Assembly: GCF_900103125.1 (NCBI RefSeq)
Contig: NZ_FNJV01000014.1
Coordinates: 1 to 64,000 of the forward strand
Direction of reading: 5' to 3'
Length of the DNA: 64,000 nt
Origin: Mucilaginibacter sp. OK268
GTDB lineage: Bacteria; Bacteroidota; Bacteroidia; Sphingobacteriales; Sphingobacteriaceae
Below, in pieces: positions 55,671-64,000 of the stretch. A program made the translations under genes and the position numbers. Within the stretch, counting starts at the first letter, position 1, and each line of letters starts with the position of its first letter. Below the pieces are notes generated by a model that saw nothing but the letters and a program-made list of their open reading frames with translations, did not search any database and was not told the DNA's origin.

Positions 55671-56438
55671 ATGAAAAAAATGAATTGGGAACTCGGATCA
55701 TTTATATTCGCGATAGCTGCAGGAGTGTGCTCTTTGACTGTTATTTTATTTTCTTATCAAGCGGGTAAAGTAAAGGACGATCAAGTCAAAAAAGCTCAAG
55801 ATAAGGTGTTGGATGCCCAATCTAAACTTTTGGCAAAAAATGAAGAAATAAAAGTTTCCCAAGAAAAATTGATTGGATTACAAAATCGGTTAATCGAGAA
55901 ATCTGAAGAATTAAGTTCAGTACAATCTAAATTATTGATGTATACTGCTGCTGATGATAATTGCTACGTAACAGTTATTAATTTAAGAAGTAGTAATCCT
56001 AGCTTGGGTATTGCAAATAGAGGCAAGTATCCAATTTATGATGTTCATGTTGTTATTTTCAATTACAATGAACTTGATAAAGCTATTGCCTCTGGTGCCA
56101 AAGAAGTCTCAACAGATATATTTTTGAATAAAGATATTGGAACCCTTCACGCAGGTCAAGGGGCAGATTTGGCTATTATAACTCTATCAGATGATTTAAG
56201 ATTAGGATTAACAATCACAACAAGGACAAAGAGATTTTATGAACGAATAGTATTTAGAAAAAACAAAAACAATGAATGGGTACGAGCTTATATTTTAACT
56301 GATATGACTATAGACAATCATTGGAAAAAAATCGAGGAAAATGTTCCTTCAGACTTTTTAAGAGACGGAGAAACAGAATATAAATTTCCAATAATTTATA
56401 CGGCAGAAGTAATGTCACATGGTGAATCCCCGAAATAA
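55671..56438 (+). CDS. Membrane-anchored coiled-coil protein, unknown function
   Basis: A 255-aa protein. A single N-terminal membrane helix (IFAIAAGVCSLTVILFSY, residues ~12-29) is followed by a ~70-residue coiled coil (KVLDAQSKLLAKNEEIK, KLIGLQNRLIEKSEEL). A soluble alpha/beta region follows from ~100 (CYVTVINLRSSNPSLGIANR). The last part (YERIVFRKNKNNEWVRAYIL) looks like a defined domain but I do not recognise it. Low GC and isolated position suggest foreign origin. Last gene before tRNA copy 2. Confidence 0.65.
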   Translation: MKKMNWELGSFIFAIAAGVCSLTVILFSYQAGKVKDDQVKKAQDKVLDAQSKLLAKNEEIKVSQEKLIGLQNRLIEKSEELSSVQSKLLMYTAADDNCYVTVINLRSSNPSLGIANRGKYPIYDVHVVIFNYNELDKAIASGAKEVSTDIFLNKDIGTLHAGQGADLAIITLSDDLRLGLTITTRTKRFYERIVFRKNKNNEWVRAYILTDMTIDNHWKKIEENVPSDFLRDGETEYKFPIIYTAEVMSHGESPK

Positions 56439-56790
56439 TGTTCTACAGCCTGGCATGTTTTTTATTTGTTGCGGCGAACAAGAAGAGCAGAAGAAATCGA
56501 TCAATTTGAGATTGGATAATTGGAAACCAGGAGAAGCTACTATCATTACTATCGAAAATGTGGCGATTAAATCCATTGAAAATTTGATTTATTCTGCTGG
56601 TTAAGCGTTCTTACTTGCTTGACAATGCTCGATCCACTATTAGCTCGGCCACCCAAAGCACCCACAAAGAAAGTTTTCAGCGTTTCACTAAAGGCTTCAG
56701 CCTGTGGTCAGTGTTATCACCGCACCACCAAATACAAAATATCTCAAACACAAAAAAGCCTCTAAGATTTCTCTGAGAGGCTTTCGTTTT
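56439..56790. other. Intergenic with tRNA terminator
   Basis: No gene is supported in 56439-56750; a small frame at 56419-56604 is not credible. The block GTGTTATCACCGCACCACC (~56720) and TACAAAATATCTCAAACAC recur before other scars. GCCTCTAAG/CTGAGAGGC (56758-56781) followed on the minus strand by T's terminates tRNA copy 2. Confidence 0.6.
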
Positions 56791-56797
56791 ACTTTCG

Positions 56798-56870
<73 letters not shown>

Positions 56871-56954
56871 CTGTTATTCTTATATGTTGCATTCCGTCAT
56901 AACCTCGGAAAGTTCCTTCCAATTGTCAAAAATGCAATTTGCACTCCGTTTTAA

Positions 56955-56994
56955 TTGGACTGCAAAGATATAATTCGTTTCTTTGCAGTCCAAA
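56955..56994 (-). promoter_or_regulatory. Promoter of tRNA-fMet copy 2, inside a 13-bp inverted repeat
   Basis: On the minus strand TTTG (56994-56991), 20 bases, then TATCTTTG (56970-56963) match the Bacteroidota -33/-7 pattern. The same stretch is a perfect 13-bp inverted repeat (56955-56967 with 56981-56993, core GGACTGCAAAG). It lies 22 bases ahead of the era start codon on the other strand. Confidence 0.6.
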
Positions 56995-57015
56995 TATATT
57001 TTTAATTATTTTTAT

Positions 57016-57891
57016 ATGAGTCATCAGGCAGGTTTTGTAAGTATAATTGGTAAGCCCAATGCAGGTAAATCAACCCTTATGAACGCCCTCGTTGGCGAAA
57101 AAATGTCCATCATTACCCCCAAAGCACAGACCACTCGTCACCGTATTTTGGGAATTGTAAATACCGACGATTACCAGATTGTATTTTCTGACACACCCGG
57201 CGTTATCAAACCACATTATGCTTTACACGAAAGCATGATGCACCAGGTTGATGGTTCTATTGTGGATGCCGACCTTATTTTACTGGTTACCGACATTTAC
57301 GAGGAATTTGATGAAACCGACGTGCTTAAAAAGCTGGAAGGCTCATTGGCGCCTATCGCGGTACTGATCAACAAGATCGATCAGAGCGATGAGGAAACGG
57401 TAAAAAAGAAGGTAGCGTTTTGGCAGGAAAAACTAAACCCAAAAGCGGTTTTCGCCATATCAGCATTGTTGGGCCACAATATTAAAGCCGTTATGGATTT
57501 TGTTGTGGAGAACCTTCCCGAGCATCCGGCCTATTATGAAAAAGATGCATTGACCGATCGTAACGACCGCTTTTTCGCGTCAGAAATGATCCGCGCGCAG
57601 ATCCTGAAACAATACAAAAAAGAGATCCCTTATAGTGCCGAGGTCATTGTAACCGCCTTTGTTGAAGGCGAAACCTTGCACCGCATCAGCGCCGAAATTA
57701 TTGTGGAGCGTGATTCGCAAAAAAATATCATCATTGGCGAAGGTGGTAAGATGCTTAAAATAGTAGGCACCTACGCCCGCCGCGATATGGAAGAGTTTTT
57801 CCAAAAGAAAGTTTTCCTGGAAATGTTTGTAAAAGTGATACCCGACTGGCGCAGCAAAAAAAATTACCTTAAAAAATTCGGGTACGAATAA
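57016..57891 (+). CDS. era: GTPase Era
   Basis: A 291-aa protein from ATG 57016 (MSHQAGFVSIIG); an upstream in-frame Met at 56983 would lie in the promoter region. G1 GKPNAGKST, G2 TTRH, G3 DTPG, G4 NKID and G5 SALLGHN are all present. The C-terminal KH domain includes IIVERDSQKNIIIGEGGKML. Era binds 16S rRNA and aids 30S assembly. It stands beside der, a second ribosome-assembly GTPase, 142 bp downstream. Confidence 0.96.
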   Translation: MSHQAGFVSIIGKPNAGKSTLMNALVGEKMSIITPKAQTTRHRILGIVNTDDYQIVFSDTPGVIKPHYALHESMMHQVDGSIVDADLILLVTDIYEEFDETDVLKKLEGSLAPIAVLINKIDQSDEETVKKKVAFWQEKLNPKAVFAISALLGHNIKAVMDFVVENLPEHPAYYEKDALTDRNDRFFASEMIRAQILKQYKKEIPYSAEVIVTAFVEGETLHRISAEIIVERDSQKNIIIGEGGKMLKIVGTYARRDMEEFFQKKVFLEMFVKVIPDWRSKKNYLKKFGYE

Positions 57892-57892
57892 A

Positions 57893-58033
57893 CAACACAG
57901 ATGTGAGATCTGAGATATTAGATTTGAGATAAATCTGGTATTTATAAATTAATCAAATAATTTTGATGTGGATTTGGATATGGAGGCTTGAAAGCTCTCA
58001 CATCTCAAATCTTACATCTCAAATCTAAAAAGA
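57893..58033. repeat. Low-complexity inverted repeat between era and der
   Basis: GATGTGAGATCTGAGATATT on the left and TCTCACATCTCAAATCT / TTACATCTCAAATCT on the right form imperfect inverted arms around ~50 bases. It is the same style as the GTGCAGATGTGCGGAT repeats at 59340 and 61920. Confidence 0.55.
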
Positions 58034-59335
58034 ATGAGTAACATAGTAGCCATAGTGGGCAGGCCTAACGTAGGCAAATCAACTTTATATAATCGCTTAA
58101 CCGAAACCCGCAAAGCCATTGTCGACGATTTTAGCGGTGTAACCCGGGATAGGCACTATGGTGTGGCCGAGTGGTTAAATCATCAGTTCACCGTTATTGA
58201 TACCGGTGGTTATGTAGCCAACTCTGATGATGTTTTTGAAGCCGCCATCCGCGAGCAGGTTGATATTGCCATTGAAGAAGCTTCGGTAATTTTATTTATT
58301 GTTGATGTTACTACCGGCATTACCGATCTTGACGATGAAATAGCTACCCGCCTGCGCAAAAGCAGCAAACCTGTTTTTGTAGTAGTTAACAAATTGGACA
58401 ACAATAGTCAGGTGGCCGATTCGATGGTGTTTTACAGCCTGGGTTTAGGCGAAATTTACAGCATTTCATCCATGACCGGCTCTGGTACCGGCGAATTGCT
58501 TGACGAAGTAGTTAAACATTTTGAGGATGAGGTTTTAGAAGAAAACACCCGCCCTAAATATGCCATTGTAGGCCGGCCAAATGTGGGTAAATCATCCATC
58601 ATCAACTCGCTTATAGGTAAAGACCGTAACATTGTTACCCCCATTGCCGGTACCACCCGCGATTCTATACACATCCATTACAACCAGTACGGGCATGATT
58701 TTATGCTGATTGATACTGCGGGGATGCGTAAAAAAACAAAGGTTAAGGAAAACATTGAGTTTTACTCTGTAATGCGTACCATTAAAGCGCTGGAAGAAGC
58801 CGATGTGATCATCCTGATGATTGATGCCGTAGAAGGTATCGAATCGCAGGACATCAATATATTCCACCTGGCCGAAAAGAACAAAAAAGGCATCATGGTG
58901 GTGGTCAATAAATGGGATTTGATCGAAAAGAACAACAAAACTGTTAAAGTTTTTGAAGAGCAGATCCGCGAAAAGATCGCGCCATTCACCGATGTACCTA
59001 TCGTATTTACCTCGGTTACCGAAAAACAACGTGTATTAAAGGTAATTGATGTAGCCAACCAGGTTTATCAGAACCGGGCCCGTAAAATAGCTACTTCAAA
59101 ATTGAACGAGGTGATGTTGCCGATCATCGAAAACTATCCGCCGCCATCTATCAAAGGTAAATACGTAAAAATTAAATACATCACCCAAATTGCAGGCTCA
59201 TCGCCCATGTTCGCTTTCTTCTGTAATTTGCCTCAGTATGTAAAAGAGCCATACTACCGCTTCATCGAAAATAAGTTAAGGGAAAACTTTGACTTTTCAG
59301 GAGCACCTATACAGGTTTGGTTCAGACAGAAATAA
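58034..59335 (+). CDS. der: GTPase Der (EngA), double-GTPase ribosome assembly factor
   Basis: A 433-aa protein with two GTPase domains in tandem. The first has GRPNVGKST at residues ~8-16, DTGG and NKLD. The second has GRPNVGKSS at ~180, DTAGMRKK and NKWD. A C-terminal KH-like domain ends PIQVWFRQK. Tandem domains are unique to Der, which matures the 50S subunit. Length is normal. Confidence 0.97.
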   Translation: MSNIVAIVGRPNVGKSTLYNRLTETRKAIVDDFSGVTRDRHYGVAEWLNHQFTVIDTGGYVANSDDVFEAAIREQVDIAIEEASVILFIVDVTTGITDLDDEIATRLRKSSKPVFVVVNKLDNNSQVADSMVFYSLGLGEIYSISSMTGSGTGELLDEVVKHFEDEVLEENTRPKYAIVGRPNVGKSSIINSLIGKDRNIVTPIAGTTRDSIHIHYNQYGHDFMLIDTAGMRKKTKVKENIEFYSVMRTIKALEEADVIILMIDAVEGIESQDINIFHLAEKNKKGIMVVVNKWDLIEKNNKTVKVFEEQIREKIAPFTDVPIVFTSVTEKQRVLKVIDVANQVYQNRARKIATSKLNEVMLPIIENYPPPSIKGKYVKIKYITQIAGSSPMFAFFCNLPQYVKEPYYRFIENKLRENFDFSGAPIQVWFRQK

Positions 59336-59425
59336 GCTTCCGATATGCGGATGTGCAAGTGTGCAGATGATTTTTTGATTGCGGATATTATTTGCACATC
59401 TGAAATCCGCACATCTGCACATCAA
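59336..59425. repeat. GTGCAGATGTGCGGAT-type inverted repeat
   Basis: GCGGATGTGCAAGTGTGCAG at the left and TGCACATCTGAAATCCGCAC at the right form inverted, low-complexity arms between the convergent der and protease genes. The same words recur at 5529-5550 and 61917-62010. Confidence 0.6.
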
Positions 59426-61003
59426 CTATATACTCAGCGCTTTCTTAAACGCTTCGTCATTACTGTTCATCACCTGGTAAAAAGCGTTGTCGCCCCATTT
59501 AAAACGGGCAGCATTGGCTTTGAGGATGCTTTTGATATAATCGCGGGAGATCAGCAATTCATGCGAATCCATTTCCTTCAATGTTTTTGAAGAGTACAGG
59601 ATGAAGTTGTGGAAATCATCATCACTTACGGTATAATTCTTTATAAAATCGTCTCCACTTGCAAATTTGTTTAACAGAGGCTGCATCCGGTCGATCACGA
59701 AGGCCGAAAAAAGCTGCTGATCAATTAAATTTTGTATCACCATGGTGTTTTGTGTGGTATCCGCGGGCACAAAAATATCAGGCATAATGCCGCCGCCACT
59801 AAAAACTTTACGCCCGTTTAGCGTATGGTATGATCCTTTAAAAACAGAATCGTTCCGGATGCTTTGCTCCGAAAACAACTCCCCTTTTTTCATACGTAGT
59901 GCCAGTTCGTTCCGGTAACTTTCCAGGCCTCCTTTATATGATTTCTGGATCGATCTGCCTGATGGGGTATAGTACCTGGCTACAGTTAAATTCACAGCAG
60001 AACCATCACCAAACGGAAACTGCTGCTGCACCAGGCCTTTGCCAAAAGAGCGGCGGCCAACAATAGTAGCTCTATCCAGGTCCTGCAAGGCACCGGCCAA
60101 TATTTCACTGGCCGAGGCCGAGTACTCATCAATCAATACGGTTACTTTTCCTTCCTGAAATGATCCGGAATCTGTAGCAAAATAATCCGTACGGGGTTCA
60201 TGAATGCCTTTGGTATATACAATTAATTTGCCTTTGCCTAAAAACTCATCAGCCAAAGATGTAGCCGCATTTAAATATCCGCCGCCATTGCCTCTAAGGT
60301 CAAGCAGCAAACTGTTCATCCCATCTGTTTTAAGCCTACTCAACGCTTTGCGGAAATCGGTATCGGTAGTCGACGCGAATTTGCCTATTTTGATATAACC
60401 CGTTGTTGAGTTGGCCATATAAGCCGCATTTACACTGCTCAGGTCAACACGTCCTCGTTTTATAGCATAGGTTTTTATTGCTGCCCCGTTGGTAACACCA
60501 AGTAATAATGATGAATCCTTTTCTCCTCTGAAAACTTTGTTCACCCTATCCGTTGTAAGCTTGGTTCCGGCGAATTTTTTATTATCTACATTAATTACCT
60601 TACTGCCGGTTGGTAAGCCTGCCTTAGCGGCCGGGCCACCCGCATAAACCTGGGTAATGATCATGGTATCGCGTAATAGCTGGAATTCAATACCAATGCC
60701 ATTAAAACCCCCATCTAAGCGCTCATTAATTGATTGGGCCTGTTGGGGTGGTAAATAAAGCGAATGCGGATCGAGGCTTTGCAGCATATCATTAACCGAT
60801 GCTCCTTCAATACTATCGATATTAACACTATCCACATAGTTATGACCAACCAGATCCAAAACTTTCGACAGTTTGTTATTATCTGAAAAAGAAAAACCAA
60901 GGTTACGATCAGCAAATTTTCTATCACCAATCAGCAACCCGATGGTAATCCCTAACAGCACCAGGATCATCGTCCTGAAAATAACTCCCGCAGTCTTTTT
61001 CAT
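59426..61003 (-). CDS. C-terminal processing peptidase (S41A)
   Basis: A 525-aa protease from Met 61003 (MKKTAGVIFR) with an N-terminal membrane anchor (TMILVLLGITIGLLIGD). A PDZ domain covers residues ~85-165 (RLDGGFNGIGIEFQ, AGGPAAKAGLP). The catalytic domain has LLDLRGNGGGYLNAA, SASASEILAGAL with the nucleophile Ser and RRSFGKG with the Lys of the dyad. A C-terminal helical part follows, typical of CtpA/Tsp. It degrades or matures periplasmic proteins. Convergent with der. Confidence 0.92.
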   Translation of the reverse strand: MKKTAGVIFRTMILVLLGITIGLLIGDRKFADRNLGFSFSDNNKLSKVLDLVGHNYVDSVNIDSIEGASVNDMLQSLDPHSLYLPPQQAQSINERLDGGFNGIGIEFQLLRDTMIITQVYAGGPAAKAGLPTGSKVINVDNKKFAGTKLTTDRVNKVFRGEKDSSLLLGVTNGAAIKTYAIKRGRVDLSSVNAAYMANSTTGYIKIGKFASTTDTDFRKALSRLKTDGMNSLLLDLRGNGGGYLNAATSLADEFLGKGKLIVYTKGIHEPRTDYFATDSGSFQEGKVTVLIDEYSASASEILAGALQDLDRATIVGRRSFGKGLVQQQFPFGDGSAVNLTVARYYTPSGRSIQKSYKGGLESYRNELALRMKKGELFSEQSIRNDSVFKGSYHTLNGRKVFSGGGIMPDIFVPADTTQNTMVIQNLIDQQLFSAFVIDRMQPLLNKFASGDDFIKNYTVSDDDFHNFILYSSKTLKEMDSHELLISRDYIKSILKANAARFKWGDNAFYQVMNSNDEAFKKALSI

Positions 61004-61104
61004 ATTCAGCAAACAAAGTTAATCAATGCCACATCAATAATTTTTATTGGCATCCTTGCATTTGATGTTTTTTACCGAATTTTGTTATAAATTATTTAAA
61101 ATTA

Positions 61105-61917
61105 ATGGAAACCATTACTGAGAGGGAATCACATTATAAGAATTTAGAGCAGCTATCTGTTCTTGAGATACTGGAAAGCATTAACAAGGAAGACCAAACA
61201 GTTCCCCTGGCTGTAAAAAAGGCCTTGCCGCAAATTGAACAACTGGCAACCGCAACAGCCTCTAAAATGCGCGATGGTGGTCGTTTGTTTTACATTGGTG
61301 CAGGTACCAGTGGTCGTTTAGGTGTGGTTGATGCCTCAGAATGCCCGCCAACATTTGGTGTTCCGTTTGATATGGTTGTAGGTATTATTGCCGGTGGCGA
61401 TGGCGCTATACGTAAAGCGGTGGAGTTTGCCGAAGATGATACAGAACAAGCCTGGAAAGATCTTGCAGAATTTCACATTACCGATAAAGATGTTGTGGTA
61501 GGCATTGCCGCTTCCGGCACCACGCCTTATGTAATAGGAGGGTTAAAAATGGCCCATAAAAATAATATTGTAACCGGCTGTATAGTTTGTAATAGCGGCA
61601 GTCCCGTAGCAGCCGAGGCACAATACCCGGTTGAGGTGGTTACCGGACCGGAGTTTTTAACCGGATCAACCCGCATGAAAGCCGGCACAGCTCAAAAACT
61701 GGTTTTAAATATGCTAAGCACCAGTGTCATGATACAACTAGGTCGTGTAAAAGGGAATAAGATGGTTGATATGCAGCTAAGTAATAACAAATTGGTTAAT
61801 CGCGGGGCCCGCATGGTGATGGAAGAAACCGGCCTAAATGAAGCTGCTGCTGCCGAGCTGTTAAAAAAATACGGAAGCGTGCGCAACGCGGTTGATAATT
61901 ATAAGAAAACGAATTGA
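61105..61917 (+). CDS. murQ: N-acetylmuramic acid 6-phosphate etherase
   Basis: A 270-aa SIS-domain enzyme that cleaves the D-lactyl ether of MurNAc-6-P to give GlcNAc-6-P during cell-wall recycling. Clear motifs: FYIGAGTSGRLGVVDASECP, TFGVP, GIAASGTTPYV and LTGSTRMKAGTAQK, including the catalytic-region Glu in DASECPP. Length is slightly short of E. coli MurQ (298 aa) but complete. No murP or anmK neighbour is seen. It is divergent from the processing protease. Confidence 0.95.
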   Translation: METITERESHYKNLEQLSVLEILESINKEDQTVPLAVKKALPQIEQLATATASKMRDGGRLFYIGAGTSGRLGVVDASECPPTFGVPFDMVVGIIAGGDGAIRKAVEFAEDDTEQAWKDLAEFHITDKDVVVGIAASGTTPYVIGGLKMAHKNNIVTGCIVCNSGSPVAAEAQYPVEVVTGPEFLTGSTRMKAGTAQKLVLNMLSTSVMIQLGRVKGNKMVDMQLSNNKLVNRGARMVMEETGLNEAAAAELLKKYGSVRNAVDNYKKTN

Positions 61918-62030
61918 TGTGCAAATGTGCGGATTTCAGATGTGCAGATGATTGAGGAAAGGACACAATTTGCACATCTGCACATTTATAATCTGCACAT
62001 CTGTATATACGCACATTTGAAATCTGAGAT
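61918..62030. repeat. GTGCAAATGTGCGGAT-type inverted repeats
   Basis: TGTGCGGATTTCAGATGTGC, then TTGCACATCTGCACATT and further CTGCACATCTG copies form several inverted arms in the 113 bp between murQ and the next gene. Same family as 59336-59425. Confidence 0.6.
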
Positions 62031-62597
62031 ATGCACGAGATAGAACCATATTACCGTTGGCGTGATGATTATATAGCATCAGAGGATGAATATTCACCTT
62101 TTTATGCTACTGAATACAGTGAGTTTGAATTTGACAAGCAGGTATACAACTATCTGTTGCACCCGCAGTGGGATTCCTTCGGCTCCAATACTTTATACCT
62201 CAAAGTGTTGTTTGCCGATTATGAAAAAGGGTATACCATTATTGAGTTTATTGGTGAGTGGAACGATGCCATCAACAACGATATCATGATGCTTAAGCGC
62301 GAACTGCTGGAGCTGATGATTGATAATGGCATTACCCAGTTTATACTGATAGGTGAAAATGTGCTCAATTTCCACTCATCCGATGATTGTTATTACGAAG
62401 AGTGGTTTCAGGATATTGAAGACGGCTGGATAGCCGGCATCAATTTCCGCGAGCACGTGATAGATGAGTTTAAGCGCAACAATATAGATTACTATATCAA
62501 TTTTGGCGGTGTACTTGATGACCTGGGTTGGCGTACATTAAAACCGGTACAGGTATTTAAAATGGTAGAAGAACAGCTGATGCGAAGATTAACCTAA
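62031..62597 (+). CDS. Conserved hypothetical acidic protein
   Basis: A 188-aa strongly acidic soluble protein (YYRWRDDYIASEDEYSPFY at the start, DDCYYEEWFQDIEDGWIAG near residue 120, FGGVLDDLGWRTLKPVQVF at the end). No signal, membrane segment or catalytic motif is recognised. The well-formed pattern of conserved Trp and Tyr suggests a real, conserved family. It is between murQ and the PBP4 gene. Function unknown. Confidence 0.7.
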   Translation: MHEIEPYYRWRDDYIASEDEYSPFYATEYSEFEFDKQVYNYLLHPQWDSFGSNTLYLKVLFADYEKGYTIIEFIGEWNDAINNDIMMLKRELLELMIDNGITQFILIGENVLNFHSSDDCYYEEWFQDIEDGWIAGINFREHVIDEFKRNNIDYYINFGGVLDDLGWRTLKPVQVFKMVEEQLMRRLT

Positions 62598-62711
62598 AAT
62601 CCCACCTCTGGGGGAGGGAATACCCATGAAAAGGTATAACGACAGCATGACACCCTTTAGGGATAGCAGCCTTTGACGGGCTATTATTCCCCGGGCAGGA
62701 TTGGGAGGGGT

Positions 62712-64000
62712 TTAAAACTCTTCATGAATATACGTCATGATCCGGACCATCTCGTCGCGTATTTCTTTAACGGGCCGGGTAAAATTGTTATTCATAAACG
62801 AAAAAGCCAATCGTTTCCCTTTACGGGTAACCAGGTAACCGCTTTGGTTATAGTTGTTGGATAATGAGCCGGTTTTTGCCCACACAAACACTTGTCCATT
62901 ATCCGTTTTGTAAGCATTTCTAAGTGTACCGGTAGCGCCGCCCGCCGGCATCATACTATACAATAGCGAGTCGTTATTTACCTCGTTTTTAATTTTTCGT
63001 AACAAAGCAATAATGCTTCGGGGGGTAAACAGGTTCAGGCGCGAAAGCCCCGATCCGTCAATCCATTGCGGTTCATCAGGCAGATCATTCAAAAAATGTG
63101 TTTTGGAATAGCTAATCACCGAATCGGTATTGAGGGTATTAAACTTTACCGATGAGCAGGCCAGCAATAGTTGCTCTGCAATAAAATCATCGCTGGGCTG
63201 TAGCATTCGTTTATAAACAGCACCGCTGTTAGTGTTGTAGATTGTTTTCGCGGTTGCGCTTAATGGCATATTTATAGACCATAAGGGCTTTTTCAGCGTG
63301 TCTCTCAACAACTCCAGTGTCAGCTCGGTACTTGTTTTCCAGGGAATTTCCTGTCTGAAGTTTGGAGGCACGGGCATTACCGGGTAAACAAAATTATTGC
63401 GTAAAAAATCGCGTTTAACCTTAAATTTATTAGGATGATAGCTGGTATCACTGTTTAAAAACCGTTTGAGATAAGATGGTTTAATCTGTAAATTACCGTC
63501 GCCGTCAGCATATAATAAGGCAACATTATCTTCTATGGGCAAGCCCGTTATTTCTGCCTGGTAATAATCATTATAATCATCCCAGGCCCAACCTGCTCCA
63601 AAAAAATCGTTCGTGTAACCTGTTGCTGAATAGTATAATTTTTTATTACTCCGGGTTAAGAAGCTTAAACCATTGATCCCTTTGAGATCGCTATGCAGAA
63701 AAGAAGGATCGCCAGTACCCCAAAACACCAGTGAATCATTATGCAGCTCATAACGAAGAGCAGGGATCGAGTCGCCCAGCATTTTCAGGCAGGTATAAAA
63801 AGTAAATAGCTTTGTATTTGATGCCGGGATAAAATATTTATCAGCATTTAACTCATATATCATTTTTTGATCATCCAGATCATACAAGGCAAAGCCCGTA
63901 AAATGATCCCGCATGATCTGGGAATGCTTAAATTCTCTTTTTATCTTCCTTTTTTTTATAGCGCGGCCATAAACGGTATCATTAAATAATAACAAACCGC
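62712..64000 (-). CDS. D-alanyl-D-alanine carboxypeptidase (PBP4/DacB-like), partial at window edge
   Basis: At least 427 aa; the frame is open through the right window edge (no Met with a signal peptide), so the N-terminus lies outside. Penicillin-binding motifs are in order: SxxK in IPASNTKLFTF, SxN in IDGSGLSRLNLFTP (Ser-Gly-Leu) and KTG in VWAKTGSLSNN. A PBP4 insertion-type domain separates the first two. It acts on peptidoglycan stem peptides in the periplasm. Context with murQ and a periplasmic protease is typical. Confidence 0.88.
   Translation of the reverse strand, partial: GLLLFNDTVYGRAIKKRKIKREFKHSQIMRDHFTGFALYDLDDQKMIYELNADKYFIPASNTKLFTFYTCLKMLGDSIPALRYELHNDSLVFWGTGDPSFLHSDLKGINGLSFLTRSNKKLYYSATGYTNDFFGAGWAWDDYNDYYQAEITGLPIEDNVALLYADGDGNLQIKPSYLKRFLNSDTSYHPNKFKVKRDFLRNNFVYPVMPVPPNFRQEIPWKTSTELTLELLRDTLKKPLWSINMPLSATAKTIYNTNSGAVYKRMLQPSDDFIAEQLLLACSSVKFNTLNTDSVISYSKTHFLNDLPDEPQWIDGSGLSRLNLFTPRSIIALLRKIKNEVNNDSLLYSMMPAGGATGTLRNAYKTDNGQVFVWAKTGSLSNNYNQSGYLVTRKGKRLAFSFMNNNFTRPVKEIRDEMVRIMTYIHEEF

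Noticed and set aside
56419..56604. Plus-strand 61-codon frame
   Set aside because: Overlaps the previous gene's end, with no domain and no start signals.

Overview
The window looks like a chromosomal segment of a Bacteroidota bacterium of the Sphingobacteriaceae type, most likely Mucilaginibacter or a close relative. That is my inference from protein style (GH97, Rhs proteins of the Bacteroidota form, twin-arginine secreted isomerases), TAnnTTTG-type promoters before the tRNAs, and many short palindromic intergenic repeats. Base composition is moderate, with an AT-rich stretch around 39.8-43.2 kb.

Left arm, 0-30 kb, is chromosomal. It holds two Tat-exported proteins (NIPSNAP, sugar phosphate isomerase/epimerase), an S41 peptidase lipoprotein with an MFS symporter, and a Mo-cofactor oxidoreductase with its cytochrome b. 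Next come a DUF1223 protein, an ECF sigma/zinc-finger anti-sigma pair, a retropepsin-like protein and an MXKDX-repeat protein. Three promoters in this block share one exact bipartite architecture and probably form the sigma regulon. A molybdate ABC transporter (modABC) follows, then a membrane receptor fused to an IS1595-type zinc ribbon. A beta-glucan degradation cluster (GH30, two GH16) comes next, then a class C beta-lactamase-like hydrolase, a GH97, surface proteins, an M23-like protein and a DHFR-like reductase.

Middle, 30.05-56.87 kb, is a composite island at an initiator tRNA (tRNA-fMet) site. Two intact tRNA-fMet genes (49312-49384 and 56798-56870, minus strand) and at least five decayed copies of the tRNA 3' end with its terminator mark repeated integration. 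The island carries a polymorphic-toxin operon (tail-fibre-like protein, giant YD/Rhs-associated protein, Rhs toxin, immunity protein, relics of older toxin tips). It also has relics of a bacteriocin-type exporter, a TlpA-like protein and a CoiA-like protein, a TraJ-like conjugation protein, and a serine recombinase whose reading frame runs into the tRNA.

The most striking element is at 43.2-45.6 kb. A sigma-70 family factor with an extra C-terminal helix-turn-helix lies 3 bp upstream of a TnpB/Cas12f-like protein that lacks recognisable RuvC catalytic residues and the RuvC-III/zinc-ribbon end. About 440 bp of strongly structured non-coding sequence follows. This fits an RNA-guided transcription-factor module (nuclease-dead Cas12f homologue plus sigma factor) riding on a mobile element.

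Right arm, 57-64 kb, is housekeeping: era, der, a C-terminal processing protease, murQ, a conserved hypothetical gene, and a PBP4-like D-Ala-D-Ala carboxypeptidase cut off by the window edge. The intergenic spaces here hold low-complexity dispersed inverted repeats.
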